Of a DNA stretch of 64,000 nucleotides, positions 1 to 8,830 are shown one piece after another (the first letter of the stretch is position 1; each line of letters opens with the position of its first letter). The DNA is from Pirellula sp. (GTDB lineage: Bacteria; Planctomycetota; Planctomycetia; Pirellulales; Pirellulaceae), in contig JAJTID010000009.1 of the NCBI GenBank assembly GCA_021300155.1, positions 34,939 through 98,938 on the forward strand, written 5' to 3'. A program made the position numbers and the translations under genes. Below the pieces are notes generated by a model, which saw only the letters and a list, made by a program, of their open reading frames with translations, ran no database searches and had not been told where the DNA came from.

Positions 1-2
1 TC

Positions 3-1262
3 GGATATGTTGAAACCCCTTACATCTCTACGGAATCAGCCAATCACGGACTTACCGATCTGACCGACATCAATCGGCAACTGAGCGGACTCGCGAACGA
101 AATGGAATCGTCGTCCTGGTGGAGCCCCTTGCCTCATACACATGGGATGGCTCGATCGAACACAATGCGAACAGCTCCAGTCGTTCCTCGACAGCACAGA
201 TTTCAGCTCCATTTGGATAGCCCTATTCAGGATGTGCCGACGGTTGACGCGACATTGGCAGAACGATTTCGCATGGCAGGAGTTCATCGAGTCGGCGATT
301 TGGTACGCTCGACACCAGACTCTTTGGGTGAATGCATGCGAGTCGAATCCGATCTCGTACACTACTTGCAATGCGTTGCTGAATTGATGACTTCGACACC
401 GCAATTAAGACCATTCGATGCTCGCGTTTTGGTCGGATGCGGCATCAGTCGTTCGCATATGCTTCATGATCTAACACCCAACCAGTTGGTGGATCGCGTC
501 GCAAACTATCTGCGAAGCGCCGAAGGACAGGACCTGCTTCAGACAGCTAGTCCCTTTGAAGCCAATCGTATTCGTGAATGGGTCGCCTCGGTGGGACGAA
601 ATAGTCGCAATCACTACAGAAACAGAACGGAGAACGATCGGCACCGAAGCGAACGACGCTCCAGGTCGGAGCCTCACATACGTGCCTACGAACCTAGACC
701 GTCAGATCATCGTGAACGAGAACCGCGAGTCGCGCGCGATCTTCGTTCGACCGATCGTAATACTGTAGCCGCACCTTCCTCGCATCCATTGAGTGCGATC
801 GCGACAAACAATGGAGCTTCGCAATGGAAGTTCTATTTGGATATCGACAGTCCCGTGGTGGACGCGCCGAGCATCGGTCCGAAAATGGCAACCAAGCTTG
901 CGGAGATCGACATCCATAGCATTGCAGACTTGATCAATTGCCATCCCGAGTCAGCCGCAGATCGACTTGCCGAACGTAATGTATCAGCGGAGACGATTGC
1001 AGATTGGCAGAAACAAGCGCTCTTGGTTTGCCGAGTTCCAAACCTACGTGGGCACGACGCACAGATTATTGTTGGAACGGGATTGTCCACTGCAGAAGAG
1101 CTTGCCAACTCGACCCCTGAAGCGTTTTACGAGAAGGTGATGCAGTACGCTAGTAGTAGAGCTGGCGTGCGGATCCTTCGCGGGGCGGTACCTCCCGATC
1201 GTAAGGAAGTAAATGAGTGGATTCACTGGGCTCAGAATTGCCGAGCTGTGCGAGCAGCTTAA
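3..1262 (+). CDS. DUF4332 helix-hairpin-helix protein, 5' end cut by the window
   Basis: The reading frame is open from base 3 with no stop, so the protein begins upstream; the ATG at 102 is only the first internal Met. Two similar modules are visible, about residues 35-170 and 240-385 counted from that Met. Each has a 'T.LAE..I..V.DLV...PES' segment and a 'DA.VLVG.GI' or 'DAQIIVGTGL' segment, the pattern of DUF4332, a helix-hairpin-helix-like fold frequent in Planctomycetes. Between them lies an Arg/Glu/His-rich linker (about residues 170-225) that looks disordered. The role is unknown; HhH folds often bind DNA, but nothing here proves it. It may hold further DUF4332 copies upstream. The family call is fairly sure, the function is not. 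Confidence 0.75.
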   Translation, partial: GYVETPYISTESANHGLTDLTDINRQLSGLANEMESSSWWSPLPHTHGMARSNTMRTAPVVPRQHRFQLHLDSPIQDVPTVDATLAERFRMAGVHRVGDLVRSTPDSLGECMRVESDLVHYLQCVAELMTSTPQLRPFDARVLVGCGISRSHMLHDLTPNQLVDRVANYLRSAEGQDLLQTASPFEANRIREWVASVGRNSRNHYRNRTENDRHRSERRSRSEPHIRAYEPRPSDHREREPRVARDLRSTDRNTVAAPSSHPLSAIATNNGASQWKFYLDIDSPVVDAPSIGPKMATKLAEIDIHSIADLINCHPESAADRLAERNVSAETIADWQKQALLVCRVPNLRGHDAQIIVGTGLSTAEELANSTPEAFYEKVMQYASSRAGVRILRGAVPPDRKEVNEWIHWAQNCRAVRAA

Positions 1263-1380
1263 TTAGTTTCGCATGAAGCCAACCTATAAGGACAGAGTCC
1301 ATAAAAGTTAAAGTAGATTGGGACCATTGTCCCGATCGAGCATCTTTTTATTCGAGAGATTATTTTTGGAGAAACGCGTG

Positions 1381-2007
1381 ATGTTGCCCTTAGACGAAAT
1401 TCTTGCTATGCAGATTCGAACGATCGAATTATGGCATCGAGAACCCGTGACGAATCCGTACGTCGAACAGGGAGAGATTCGTTCGATTCTTGCTATCGCA
1501 TGCCAGCAACATCAGTACAACTATTTGCTGTGGCACGAAGAGGATATCGCGAGAAGTCCCGATGTCACCGATGCGCAGATTGCAAACGTGAAACGGAATA
1601 TCGATCGTTACAATCAGCTTCGAAACGATTGGATAGAAAAAGTGGACGACTGGCTCACCGATGACCTGATGTCTCGATTTATCCAATGCCGACCAGATGC
1701 CAAACTCAACACAGAGACACCGGGAAGTGCAATTGATCGACTGTCGATCATCTCGTTGCGGATCTATCACTTGGATGAACAATTGCAGCGGACGGACATC
1801 GATAATGCCCATATCGAGAAAGTAAGCCAACGCGTAGCGATCTGTCGGCTTCAACATGCCGAACTAAGCGATTCGTTGAAGGAGCTTTCGGATGACATGT
1901 ACGCGGGTATCAAGAAACACCGCACGTATCGGCAGTTCAAGATGTACAACGATCCGACGCTCAATCCATATCTTTACAACCGCGTGAAAGCAGAAGCACT
2001 CCGTTAA
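1381..2007 (+). CDS. DUF4254 family protein
   Basis: This is a 208-residue soluble helical protein. The segment 'YNYLLWHEEDIAR' followed by 'VKRNIDRYNQLRND' and later 'GSAIDRLSIISLRIYH' is characteristic of DUF4254, found in Planctomycetes and Bacteroidetes and often near cell-surface polysaccharide genes. The frame is open from 1318. I prefer the ATG at 1381 because a GGAG-containing segment lies just upstream and the family normally starts with a short 'LPLDEIL'-like helix. It lies 118 bases after the DUF4332 gene and 25 bases before the next gene, so co-transcription is possible. No enzymatic motif is visible and the function is unknown. Confidence 0.75.
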   Translation: MLPLDEILAMQIRTIELWHREPVTNPYVEQGEIRSILAIACQQHQYNYLLWHEEDIARSPDVTDAQIANVKRNIDRYNQLRNDWIEKVDDWLTDDLMSRFIQCRPDAKLNTETPGSAIDRLSIISLRIYHLDEQLQRTDIDNAHIEKVSQRVAICRLQHAELSDSLKELSDDMYAGIKKHRTYRQFKMYNDPTLNPYLYNRVKAEALR

Positions 2008-2032
2008 GCGAGCTCTAAACACTTATAAATCT

Positions 2033-2587
2033 ATGAGCGATCTTAATCCCTATGAAGCGTCGGAGATCGCTCCAATAACTCGAAATTTCGATGGCCAAGG
2101 GGAACGAACCTTCGTTTGGTGGAAATCCACGCTGGTTTGGTTGATCGTGTGCTGGATCAGTGCTGCACCAAGCTTCTTCATAGCGATTGGCGTGATCAAT
2201 GTTGAACAATGGCCAGCCATGATCGCAGGTGTGATGACCTTTGTTGCAGGCTATATCGTCGCGGACAACCGTACCTTTCATTGGGCATTTCGGCAACGCA
2301 AGCCAGTTCGATATGCATTGATCACTACTTATGCTATTAGGATTTTGATTTCAGTCATCTTCCCGATAGCAATGTTTGTAGACATGTTTTGTGGAATGGT
2401 ATCCTCGATGGTACTTTACCCGATCGGGTTAGATGCACCCAAACATGATCTTTCCTTGGGGGCTGTCTATCTGTGGACGATGGCGCAGGGAGTCGTGCTG
2501 AACGTGGTCTTAGGGGTCGTTTGGGTCGTTCTCTTCGCTCTCTTCGCATTGATCATGGGTCCCAACCCGGTACCATTCGAAGAATAA
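2033..2587 (+). CDS. Planctomycete NPY-type membrane protein, function unknown
   Basis: This 184-residue integral membrane protein starts 'MSDLNPYEAS'. The Asn-Pro-Tyr-x-Ala/Ser opening is a recurrent N-terminal signature of small planctomycete membrane proteins. About four hydrophobic segments follow, near residues 30-52, 60-78, 93-118 and 145-175. There is no catalytic or transporter motif. It lies 25 bases downstream of the DUF4254 gene on the same strand. The call rests on its composition and opening motif, and no function can be assigned. Confidence 0.6.
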   Translation: MSDLNPYEASEIAPITRNFDGQGERTFVWWKSTLVWLIVCWISAAPSFFIAIGVINVEQWPAMIAGVMTFVAGYIVADNRTFHWAFRQRKPVRYALITTYAIRILISVIFPIAMFVDMFCGMVSSMVLYPIGLDAPKHDLSLGAVYLWTMAQGVVLNVVLGVVWVVLFALFALIMGPNPVPFEE

Positions 2588-2883
2588 TCCCCGCCAGGAT
2601 CTTGATGCAACTCTAGCTGAGTTGTCGATGAATTTGGAGAAGATCGATCTAACGGGAACAAAGGTAACAGCAACGGTTGCGGTTGAGCTTATCCCGCAAG
2701 CAACTGCAGTTTATGTCTCTCCCTCGCAGTGTAGCCCCGAACAAATTGCCAACGCAAATCCACGAAGCTCGTTGCTTATTGGGATAGATTTCAATGCCAA
2801 GAACTATTGAGCATAGGGGGCATGGATTGGAACTGAGTACTGAAGAATTCTGCCTGACTCCCGTGTATCAGCTTGGAGCAACA

Positions 2884-5073
2884 TTAGCTGCGTTGCCGAA
2901 CGATGAGTGAATTCTCGTGGATGCGTACGACCTCGATTTCAACGTTTTCGTCCAGCCAACCCACCTCGGCAACGATGCTTTGGAGCTTGTCTCCGATCAT
3001 CGCTTTCCCGCTAGGATTGCAACGGGTCAGGGTCGTACCGTGCCAACCAAGGTACATTTGCAGTTCTTCGACGATGCGTTCCTTCTCCATTTTCTCTCGT
3101 TCGTTCGAAGGAGGTTGCAATGCAATCCATCGGACCATGGGGGAGTTTGCAATCTGTTTGCGAAACGCGAAGGCGAGCGCCATCAAACTCAGTGCCACGA
3201 GACCGATTTGCCCAAAGCCGGTCACAACCCGTTGTCGTTGGTAATCGTTCGTCGGCAGGATAAAGGTCTGTCCGGCCAGCAACAAACCCACACCGAGCAG
3301 CCCAAGGCCTGTGACGCCGAAAACGCCGAAGCCAGGGAAGACGAAAACTTCGAGAAGCAAGCAAACAATCCCGCCGAGAATCAATAACACTTCAAGCCAT
3401 TCGACGGTTCCTCCAAGAACGCGCAACCAGAAGAACAGACCAAAGCAGATGGCTGCCAAGATTCCTGGAAAGCCAACTCCCGGAGCGCTGAGTTCCGCGC
3501 TCAATGCAGTGAAACCGACAAAGAACAAGAAGAAGGAAAACCACATCTGCCCAGCGAGCCAGTCGATAAACTCTTCGGTCGCATTGGTCCGGAGTTCCGC
3601 AGGTAGTTCTTCGATTCCATATTTGCTACCAACCGCTTCGATGGACACAGGATTGTCGATGGCAATCTTCAACTCACTCGCGGTTTCAAAATTTAGTCCA
3701 TTGGAAAAATCGACTTGAGCTCCTTTGTTCCATTGAGGGGCCACGGGATCATCTTGCAACCACTCAGGAGATTGCAATTGCGTGCGGCCATCGAACGAAC
3801 TGTACTCGAAGATGGGCATGGTGGGGCAAACACAACCAAGTAGTTCGCCTACCGATCGGCCAGATGATTGCGCTAGGGATTCGATGGCAGCACGCTGGTT
3901 GTTGCATTCTGCTATCCCAACACTTGCTTCGCCTGGTCCACCAATTTTTGCTTCGGGGTGCATCATGATGGAATCGCATGCGAGGGCGATCAGTGCAGCG
4001 TCTCCCAACGCTGAGCCAGGGATGTAGCAAACTACTTCGGCGCGATCTGAGGGAATCTCCGCAAGGTATTGCGCAAAGCGAAGGCTCTCCGTCAAATTGC
4101 CACCCGGAGAATTGACTTCGACCAAGACGAGATTGGTTTCCTTTTTCGCTAGACCTTCCTCGATAGCTCGCAGCATCCGATTAACATGCCGGGGTGTGAT
4201 TATTCCTCGCAGATGTGTACGAACAGCAACGCGTTCACCTTCGAAGACAGGTTGCTCCACTATCGGCTTGTTCAATCGAAGTGCATTCGCAAGTTGTTGT
4301 TTGTCACCTGCAATGTGCGCGACCCATCGCCAGTTGCGAAGATGTTGTCCAACGAAGCGAGCCAATTGATTGAACGTAACCAACTGTGTCTCATTCCATA
4401 CCGTGTCGTTGCGTTCACGTTTTTTGAGTTCGGATGAAGAAACGTACTCCATTTTTCCATCGGTGGAGTCGATGCGAACCAGAGGTTCCGAGGCGTCTAG
4501 CATTGAAACAACTGCCGCTGGTGGAAAGGTCGCTCGCCGTGCTGCAATGTCAATGTACGCTTGTTTGATGGTGGCATCAGTAGCCGACTCATCCATCGAC
4601 GCTTGGCCGAACTCTGCATCCGGGGCGATGGCAATTTCTTCGCACGCGAGTGCAATCAAAATGGCATGCCCGCCGATCGACTGTGGAATGTACGCAACTG
4701 TTTGAAGCCGGTTTCCTTTAGGGCCACTAATCCAACGCGCAAGGCTAAGGGAGCGTTCGAACGGGGTTCCGCGACCGATGAGCACTTCGTCGGACGGACG
4801 AGTCGATTGCTGGGCGCTTTTGAATTCGAGAACGACCAACGGACGATCTGTACTGTTGGATCTGGAGGACAACGATTCTAGGGAAGCTAGCAGTTTGGTT
4901 TCACGCGTTGCATCGAGCGGAAATTCGACCGGCAGCGAGATTGCTTGTCGAACAGGAGTATCCAATTTTGGGGGTACGGCTGCAGGCTCTTGTCCAGCGA
5001 GGTTACCCGAACGCTGTAGTCCAAAAATGCTAAGTGCAACAAGAAAAAGAAAGAGGCGATTGGATAAGCTCAT
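2884..5073 (-). CDS. NfeD-type membrane protein with two ClpP/crotonase-like domains
   Basis: NfeD/STOMP-family proteins pair ClpP-like serine protease domains with a membrane part and an OB fold, and work beside flotillins or stomatins. The chosen ATG at 5073 opens a signal peptide (MSLSNRLFLFLVALSIFG); a TTG further out at 5115 would put charged residues before it. Two ClpP-like units follow, each with an 'LIALAC..I...P.A..G' strand-helix motif (near residues 140 and 360). Next come several membrane helices (about 520-610) and a C-terminal OB-like domain ending 'LIVRQRS'. In both ClpP units the position normally holding the nucleophilic Ser (SAGALIALAC in active relatives) is Gly, so proteolysis is doubtful. 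A FloA gene lies 11 kb away. Confidence 0.8.
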   Translation of the reverse strand: MSLSNRLFLFLVALSIFGLQRSGNLAGQEPAAVPPKLDTPVRQAISLPVEFPLDATRETKLLASLESLSSRSNSTDRPLVVLEFKSAQQSTRPSDEVLIGRGTPFERSLSLARWISGPKGNRLQTVAYIPQSIGGHAILIALACEEIAIAPDAEFGQASMDESATDATIKQAYIDIAARRATFPPAAVVSMLDASEPLVRIDSTDGKMEYVSSSELKKRERNDTVWNETQLVTFNQLARFVGQHLRNWRWVAHIAGDKQQLANALRLNKPIVEQPVFEGERVAVRTHLRGIITPRHVNRMLRAIEEGLAKKETNLVLVEVNSPGGNLTESLRFAQYLAEIPSDRAEVVCYIPGSALGDAALIALACDSIMMHPEAKIGGPGEASVGIAECNNQRAAIESLAQSSGRSVGELLGCVCPTMPIFEYSSFDGRTQLQSPEWLQDDPVAPQWNKGAQVDFSNGLNFETASELKIAIDNPVSIEAVGSKYGIEELPAELRTNATEEFIDWLAGQMWFSFFLFFVGFTALSAELSAPGVGFPGILAAICFGLFFWLRVLGGTVEWLEVLLILGGIVCLLLEVFVFPGFGVFGVTGLGLLGVGLLLAGQTFILPTNDYQRQRVVTGFGQIGLVALSLMALAFAFRKQIANSPMVRWIALQPPSNEREKMEKERIVEELQMYLGWHGTTLTRCNPSGKAMIGDKLQSIVAEVGWLDENVEIEVVRIHENSLIVRQRS

Positions 5074-5490
5074 GATTTTTTCAAAAACCTTCGATGGTCG
5101 ATCAATACGTTTCAATTCTAGGGTTTGCGAGGGATCTTGGAGAACTACTATTTTGGAAAGGCTAGATTTAGCAGTCGGGAAAGCGAAGTCTTTTGGAAAA
5201 TTTTCTCGAAATATAAGTTTTCCTCCGAACCAATCCTACGATACCATAGTCTGATTGGAGCACGCGACTCGCGATGTTGCGTTGCACGGTTGCTGAATGA
5301 AAGGCAGCATACCAACCCTTTTTTTGTTTCTTGGAATCTCTCAAAGTGCGCCTAACGGCGGCGGGAGGATGTCATGCGTCAACTGAATATTGCTCAACGA
5401 TGTGTCAATGTGGTCGCCTTAGTGCGAGATTGCGCGTTTGTGGCAGTGGCCAATGTTGTCCTCCTCTCACGTCATCTACATACGCACTTA

Positions 5491-5706
5491 TCAGGTACGT
5501 CGAGTAAATCGACAACAGGTACGTCGAGTAAATCGACCGGGTATGAACGCCCGGAGATTAGCTCGTGGCAATCTGGCTTTTATGGAATGTTCAGGATGCA
5601 TCAGATGCAGCCCGCAACACAACCCATAACCAGAACATCCACACGCGAACGCTCCCAGTAGCATCGCGACCACGATTGCCGCAATTTGTTTGCCGATTCG
5701 CAGCAA
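5491..5706 (-). CDS. Possible small lipoprotein (doubtful)
   Basis: This 71-residue frame starts 'MLRIGKQIAAIVVAML' and has a lipobox-like 'LGAFACGC' near residue 20, which would make Cys22 or Cys24 a lipidation site. The middle is Cys/Gly/His-rich. The C-terminus (FTRRTCCRFTRRT) is simply a translation of the tandem DNA repeat, which argues that the frame end is fortuitous. No homologue is recognised. It is kept because the N-terminus is a credible secretion signal, with low confidence. Confidence 0.3.
   Translation of the reverse strand: MLRIGKQIAAIVVAMLLGAFACGCSGYGLCCGLHLMHPEHSIKARLPRANLRAFIPGRFTRRTCCRFTRRT
5492..5537. repeat. Two-copy 24-base direct repeat, each unit with a dyad
   Basis: The unit CAGGTACGTCGAGTAAATCG (extended by AC) occurs at 5492 and again at 5516. 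Each copy contains the inverted repeat GTCGA-gtaaa-TCGAC. Paired dyads at a regular 24-base spacing resemble a two-site operator, but they also fall inside a doubtful small frame on the minus strand. Confidence 0.6.
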
Positions 5707-5978
5707 TCGAACCGTACCACGGCGACAACCACTGATTGAGTCTAGAAGTCTGATACCTCGCTATCTGTACGCTGTTTGCGACAGTTGATACGACGTATCT
5801 GATGGTCAGGCTGAGCAATATTCAGAACCGAGATCTAGGGCTACTCATAGCCCGTTTCGCAACGAATCTAAGCTAGGTCAACAAGACTCTCTCGTGGTCC
5901 AAAAGCACGCGAGACCGATCCGTCCCATGTATCCCTATATGCGGATGGTGTTGTCTCCTAAAAGAGAGATCCACCCAA

Positions 5979-6557
5979 ATGTCCATTGCAGGATTTGTTT
6001 ACGAAGATACCGAAGTTACTGTTTTAGAACTGGTTCAGTCTGCGCAATCGGGAGACCGAGATGCGATGGATCAACTCTATTGCCGATTCCAACAGCATGT
6101 CCTTTCGATCGCTTACAAGAGGTTGGGGAACTGGGATGAAGCTCAAGAGTTGAGCCAAGACGTTTTCATTCAAGCGTTTCGACGCATTCACCAATTGCAA
6201 ACGCCAGAGGCGTTTGGCGGATGGTTGCGTCAGATCGTGCACCGAATGGCGATCAACCGATTGACTCGTCGTCCTAAGCCAGCTTCCGTCGACCAAGAGA
6301 TCTTGGAAGCGACAGTTGCGAACAGCGACGAACCGATCGAAGCAGTGCTTTCCAGCGAGAGAGCTCGACAAGTTCATTTGGGATTGGACCGTCTTGGGGA
6401 ACTCGACCGACAAACGTTGGTCGCGTTCTACTTGGATGGCCAGAGTTTGAACCAAATGAGTCACGCATTCGATGCTCCCGTCGGAACGATCAAGCGACGA
6501 TTGCACGTAGCGCGCAAGCGATTGGCAAAGGAATGCGAAACGCTGATCGGCGTTTAG
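5979..6557 (+). CDS. ECF-family RNA polymerase sigma factor
   Basis: This 192-residue sigma-70-family protein of ECF size directs RNA polymerase to a specialised promoter set. Region 2 spans about residues 20-90 ('LYCRFQQHVLSIAYKRLGNWDEAQELSQDVF'-type sequence, then 'GGWLRQIVHRMAIN'). Region 4 spans about 130-185 ('LDRLGELDRQTLVAFYLDGQ', then an HTH ending 'GTIKRRLHVARKRL'). No adjacent zinc-binding anti-sigma gene is present, which is unusual for classical ECFs but common in planctomycete groups. The 20-residue N-terminal extension before region 2 is mildly unusual. Targets cannot be read from the sequence. The family call is secure. Confidence 0.9.
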   Translation: MSIAGFVYEDTEVTVLELVQSAQSGDRDAMDQLYCRFQQHVLSIAYKRLGNWDEAQELSQDVFIQAFRRIHQLQTPEAFGGWLRQIVHRMAINRLTRRPKPASVDQEILEATVANSDEPIEAVLSSERARQVHLGLDRLGELDRQTLVAFYLDGQSLNQMSHAFDAPVGTIKRRLHVARKRLAKECETLIGV

Positions 6558-6596
6558 AGCCTATCGCGTAAACTTTGGAAAACTCCGACAGGCTGC

Positions 6597-6983
6597 GTGC
6601 AGAACCAACAGCCTGTTGGAACCCGAGTGGTTTGCACGCCTTCTAGACAGCAGGAAAAATTGATTTCTGTTTTTGTCGATTGGCTTATGCAAAGATTTCG
6701 AGAACCTTGGAAACAGGAGATTGAGAATATGATTCTAGGAAAACTACCTGATTTGAGAGAGACCCAGTCAGGACGAGATTTGATCGCAATCGGAGTTGAG
6801 CAAGGAATTGAGCGAGGAATTGCAAAAGGATCATTGATTGGAGCGATTCAAACTTGCCAAAAAATATTGGGCCAGAATTGCGACTCCAATGCGGATCTAG
6901 CGAGAAAATCGATGGAGGAACTGACTACCATGGCTGCAGAACTGCAGGCGTCGCTTCGTTCTCGTCTTGCAAAACTGCAGTAG
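6597..6983 (+). pseudogene. C-terminal tail of an Rpn/YhgA-like (PD-(D/E)XK) protein
   Basis: Residues from about 25 onward ('FVDWLMQRFREPWKQEIENM', 'LPDLRETQSGRDLI', 'GVEQGIERGIAKG', 'TCQKILGQ', 'ELQASLRSRL') match the tail that follows the nuclease domain in Rpn/DUF4351-type recombination-promoting nucleases or transposase-like proteins. The nuclease domain itself is missing, and the frame upstream of 6597 belongs to intergenic sequence after the sigma gene. The start is unclear: GTG at 6597, or ATG at 6688. I read it as a relic or a stand-alone tail. Family tails of this kind are low in complexity, so the assignment is moderate. Confidence 0.45.
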
Positions 6984-6995
6984 TTTTTTCCGAGA

Positions 6996-8093
6996 TCATT
7001 TATCTTGCAAAAGAACCCGATATAGTTCTTCATACTTTTGCAACTGAGAGTCCAATTGGAAATGCGCTTGCACTCTCGCTTGATTCATCTTGCCAAGTTC
7101 ACAACAGCGGTCCGGTGTACTCCCGAGCTGGATAACAAGCTCGCGCCAAGCATTCCAGTCATCTCGAGTCACGGCTTGTGATGGAGCCAATTCTCCTAGC
7201 AGTTCGGAGACTCCTTCCACCTGCAGCGTTGCAATCGGAATTCCTATTGCCATCGCTTCCAGGACAGCGTTCGGCATCCCTTCAAAACGCGAGGGGAGTA
7301 TCAGCAGTTGCGATTGCTTCATCCAAGCGGCAACGTCAGGTCTTTGCCCGAGTATATGAACTCGGTCTCGATGGGGAAATTCCTTTGCCCAGGAATCGAC
7401 GACTTGTCTGAATGGCCCATATCCGATGATCACTAGATGATGCTTCGGCAACGCAGTGAGAATCGATTCCGCATGTTCCATAAGGATGTCGATACCTTTT
7501 TGCAAATGCAATCTTCCCACAAACAGCAGGGCAGGTTGCTTTCGCAATTCACTCGGCAACTCCGCTTCAGACGCAATCCGCCCCAGATCGATCCCGTTGC
7601 AGATAACAACCAACTTTTTAGCTGGGATGGCTTCTGCCTTGGAACACCATTCTGCCAAAGAGTCACTTACGCAGACGACACGGCACATCTTGGTTGCAGC
7701 CCAACGGCTCCATCGATTTCGAATGGCTCGATGTTCTGCCACCCGATGTCCACCGACAAGCGGAATCTTGAACCGAGGATAGGTTGCTGCGGACAAAACG
7801 TTCGCGTGCCACAAAAAGGATTGAGCAACTTCTGCGGGAGCTCTCGCAACAAGTCGATTCAATTTCCAGAGTGCCGTCGAAAACTGGTACCACTTTTCCG
7901 CCCCAATAAACTCCATCCAGACTCCAGTTGCCACGAGCCGGCCATAGATCTCATTCCGAGGCGGTTTAGGAATTGGACCGATTACGATCAATCGAATGGG
8001 GTACCCTTTTCTGTGAAGATAGATGGCTAATTCTGCACAGCATCGTTCAGCGCCACCATCATCGAGTTCAGTAATAACAAGATCGATTCGCAA
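6996..8093 (-). CDS. Glycosyltransferase family 4 (GT-B fold)
   Basis: This 365-residue cytosolic or membrane-associated retaining glycosyltransferase transfers a sugar from a nucleotide donor, usually in surface polysaccharide or glycolipid assembly. The N-terminal acceptor domain opens 'LVITELDDGGAERCCAELAI', the GG-AER start typical of GT4. The donor domain has 'LLFVGRLHLQKGIDIL' (near residue 190), 'VHILGQRPDV', and the Glu-x7-Glu signature region 'PSRFEGMPNAVLEAMA' (near 270). The start is TTG at 8093 with an AAAGGAAAG segment about 11 bases upstream. There is no other glycan gene next to it, so acceptor and product are unknown. Confidence 0.88.
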   Translation of the reverse strand: MRIDLVITELDDGGAERCCAELAIYLHRKGYPIRLIVIGPIPKPPRNEIYGRLVATGVWMEFIGAEKWYQFSTALWKLNRLVARAPAEVAQSFLWHANVLSAATYPRFKIPLVGGHRVAEHRAIRNRWSRWAATKMCRVVCVSDSLAEWCSKAEAIPAKKLVVICNGIDLGRIASEAELPSELRKQPALLFVGRLHLQKGIDILMEHAESILTALPKHHLVIIGYGPFRQVVDSWAKEFPHRDRVHILGQRPDVAAWMKQSQLLILPSRFEGMPNAVLEAMAIGIPIATLQVEGVSELLGELAPSQAVTRDDWNAWRELVIQLGSTPDRCCELGKMNQARVQAHFQLDSQLQKYEELYRVLLQDK

Positions 8094-8273
8094 CTGTCGT
8101 AAGCTTTCCTTTCAATGCCTCGTTGTATGCAGGCATTTCATTTTGATCGCTGCAGATCGATGGTGAAACTGAGTATTTCACTATTTTGGCCGCCCAATCT
8201 ACAAACCCAGATTGTGTCAAACAACCCAAATTCGATAAAGACTGAATCTACTCATGATCAAGGAGGCTCCATC

Positions 8274-8747
8274 GTGGTAAACCCAAAGCAACTGGAACGA
8301 TGCGTTCAGGAACCGGATTTCGCTGTCGAGAGTTTGCCTCTCCTTTTTTTGGCAGTTAGCAGCGACGAGGAGAGTTATCAAAACAACGCCAGCGAAGCCC
8401 TGGAAAACTGTGGTGTACCACCAACCACGGCGTTTCCCATTCTATTGGCTCAGCTTCAAAACGGGGACTCTACGCAAGTCTATTGGGCCTGCACGTTAGT
8501 TGGAAGACAGTTCGCGAATTCCACCTATACATCAGCTCAGTCGCACTGCGAAGCCATTCAAGATCATCTTTGTCAGGTGTTTCATCGGGACCTCGAGATT
8601 TCGGCAAAGGAGAGGGCGGCTTGGGCGTTGGGGCAAACCCAACATTTGAAGCCGAGCAGCCGGAAGACCCTGGAAACTCAATTGGAGAACGCTCCGCCAC
8701 GCCTACAGAGACTTATTGAAACCGCGCTCCAATCGAGTCCGGTTTAG
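8274..8747 (+). CDS. Small HEAT-repeat-like helical protein
   Basis: This 157-residue protein starts at GTG 8274, chosen because a perfect AAGGAGG (8260-8266) sits seven bases upstream; the same frame is open from 8115 but has no comparable ribosome site. The sequence is all-helical with short repeats such as 'LAVSSDEESYQNNASEALE' and 'KERAAWALGQTQHLKP', the look of degenerate HEAT/armadillo repeats. No catalytic motif is visible. The gene lies 83 bases upstream of a DNase I-like gene on the same strand. The function is unknown and is possibly protein-protein interaction. Confidence 0.6.
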   Translation: MVNPKQLERCVQEPDFAVESLPLLFLAVSSDEESYQNNASEALENCGVPPTTAFPILLAQLQNGDSTQVYWACTLVGRQFANSTYTSAQSHCEAIQDHLCQVFHRDLEISAKERAAWALGQTQHLKPSSRKTLETQLENAPPRLQRLIETALQSSPV

Positions 8748-8830
8748 GCGAAAGCGATGGTCAAGGATGACCATTTCAGAATCGCATTTGAGATTTGCTA
8801 GTCGATATCCCATGCAAGGAGGCAAGGGAA

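Larger units (their letters stand above)
5074..5978. other. Intergenic stretch with a tandem dyad repeat
   Basis: About 0.9 kb between the divergently oriented nfeD-like gene and the ECF sigma gene. It contains no well-supported protein gene except a doubtful small lipoprotein frame at 5491-5706. It holds a two-copy 24-base direct repeat at 5492-5537. I see no tRNA or clear rho-independent terminator. The promoters of both flanking genes should lie here but none stands out. Confidence 0.5.

Noticed and set aside
2622..2810. 62-residue plus-strand frame after the NPY membrane protein
   Set aside because: TTG start, no ribosome site, no recognisable motif, and it lies in a short gap between converging genes.
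5374..5661. 95-residue plus-strand frame with Thr/Ser repeats
   Set aside because: The repeats are translations of the tandem DNA repeat; there is no ribosome site and no homology pattern.
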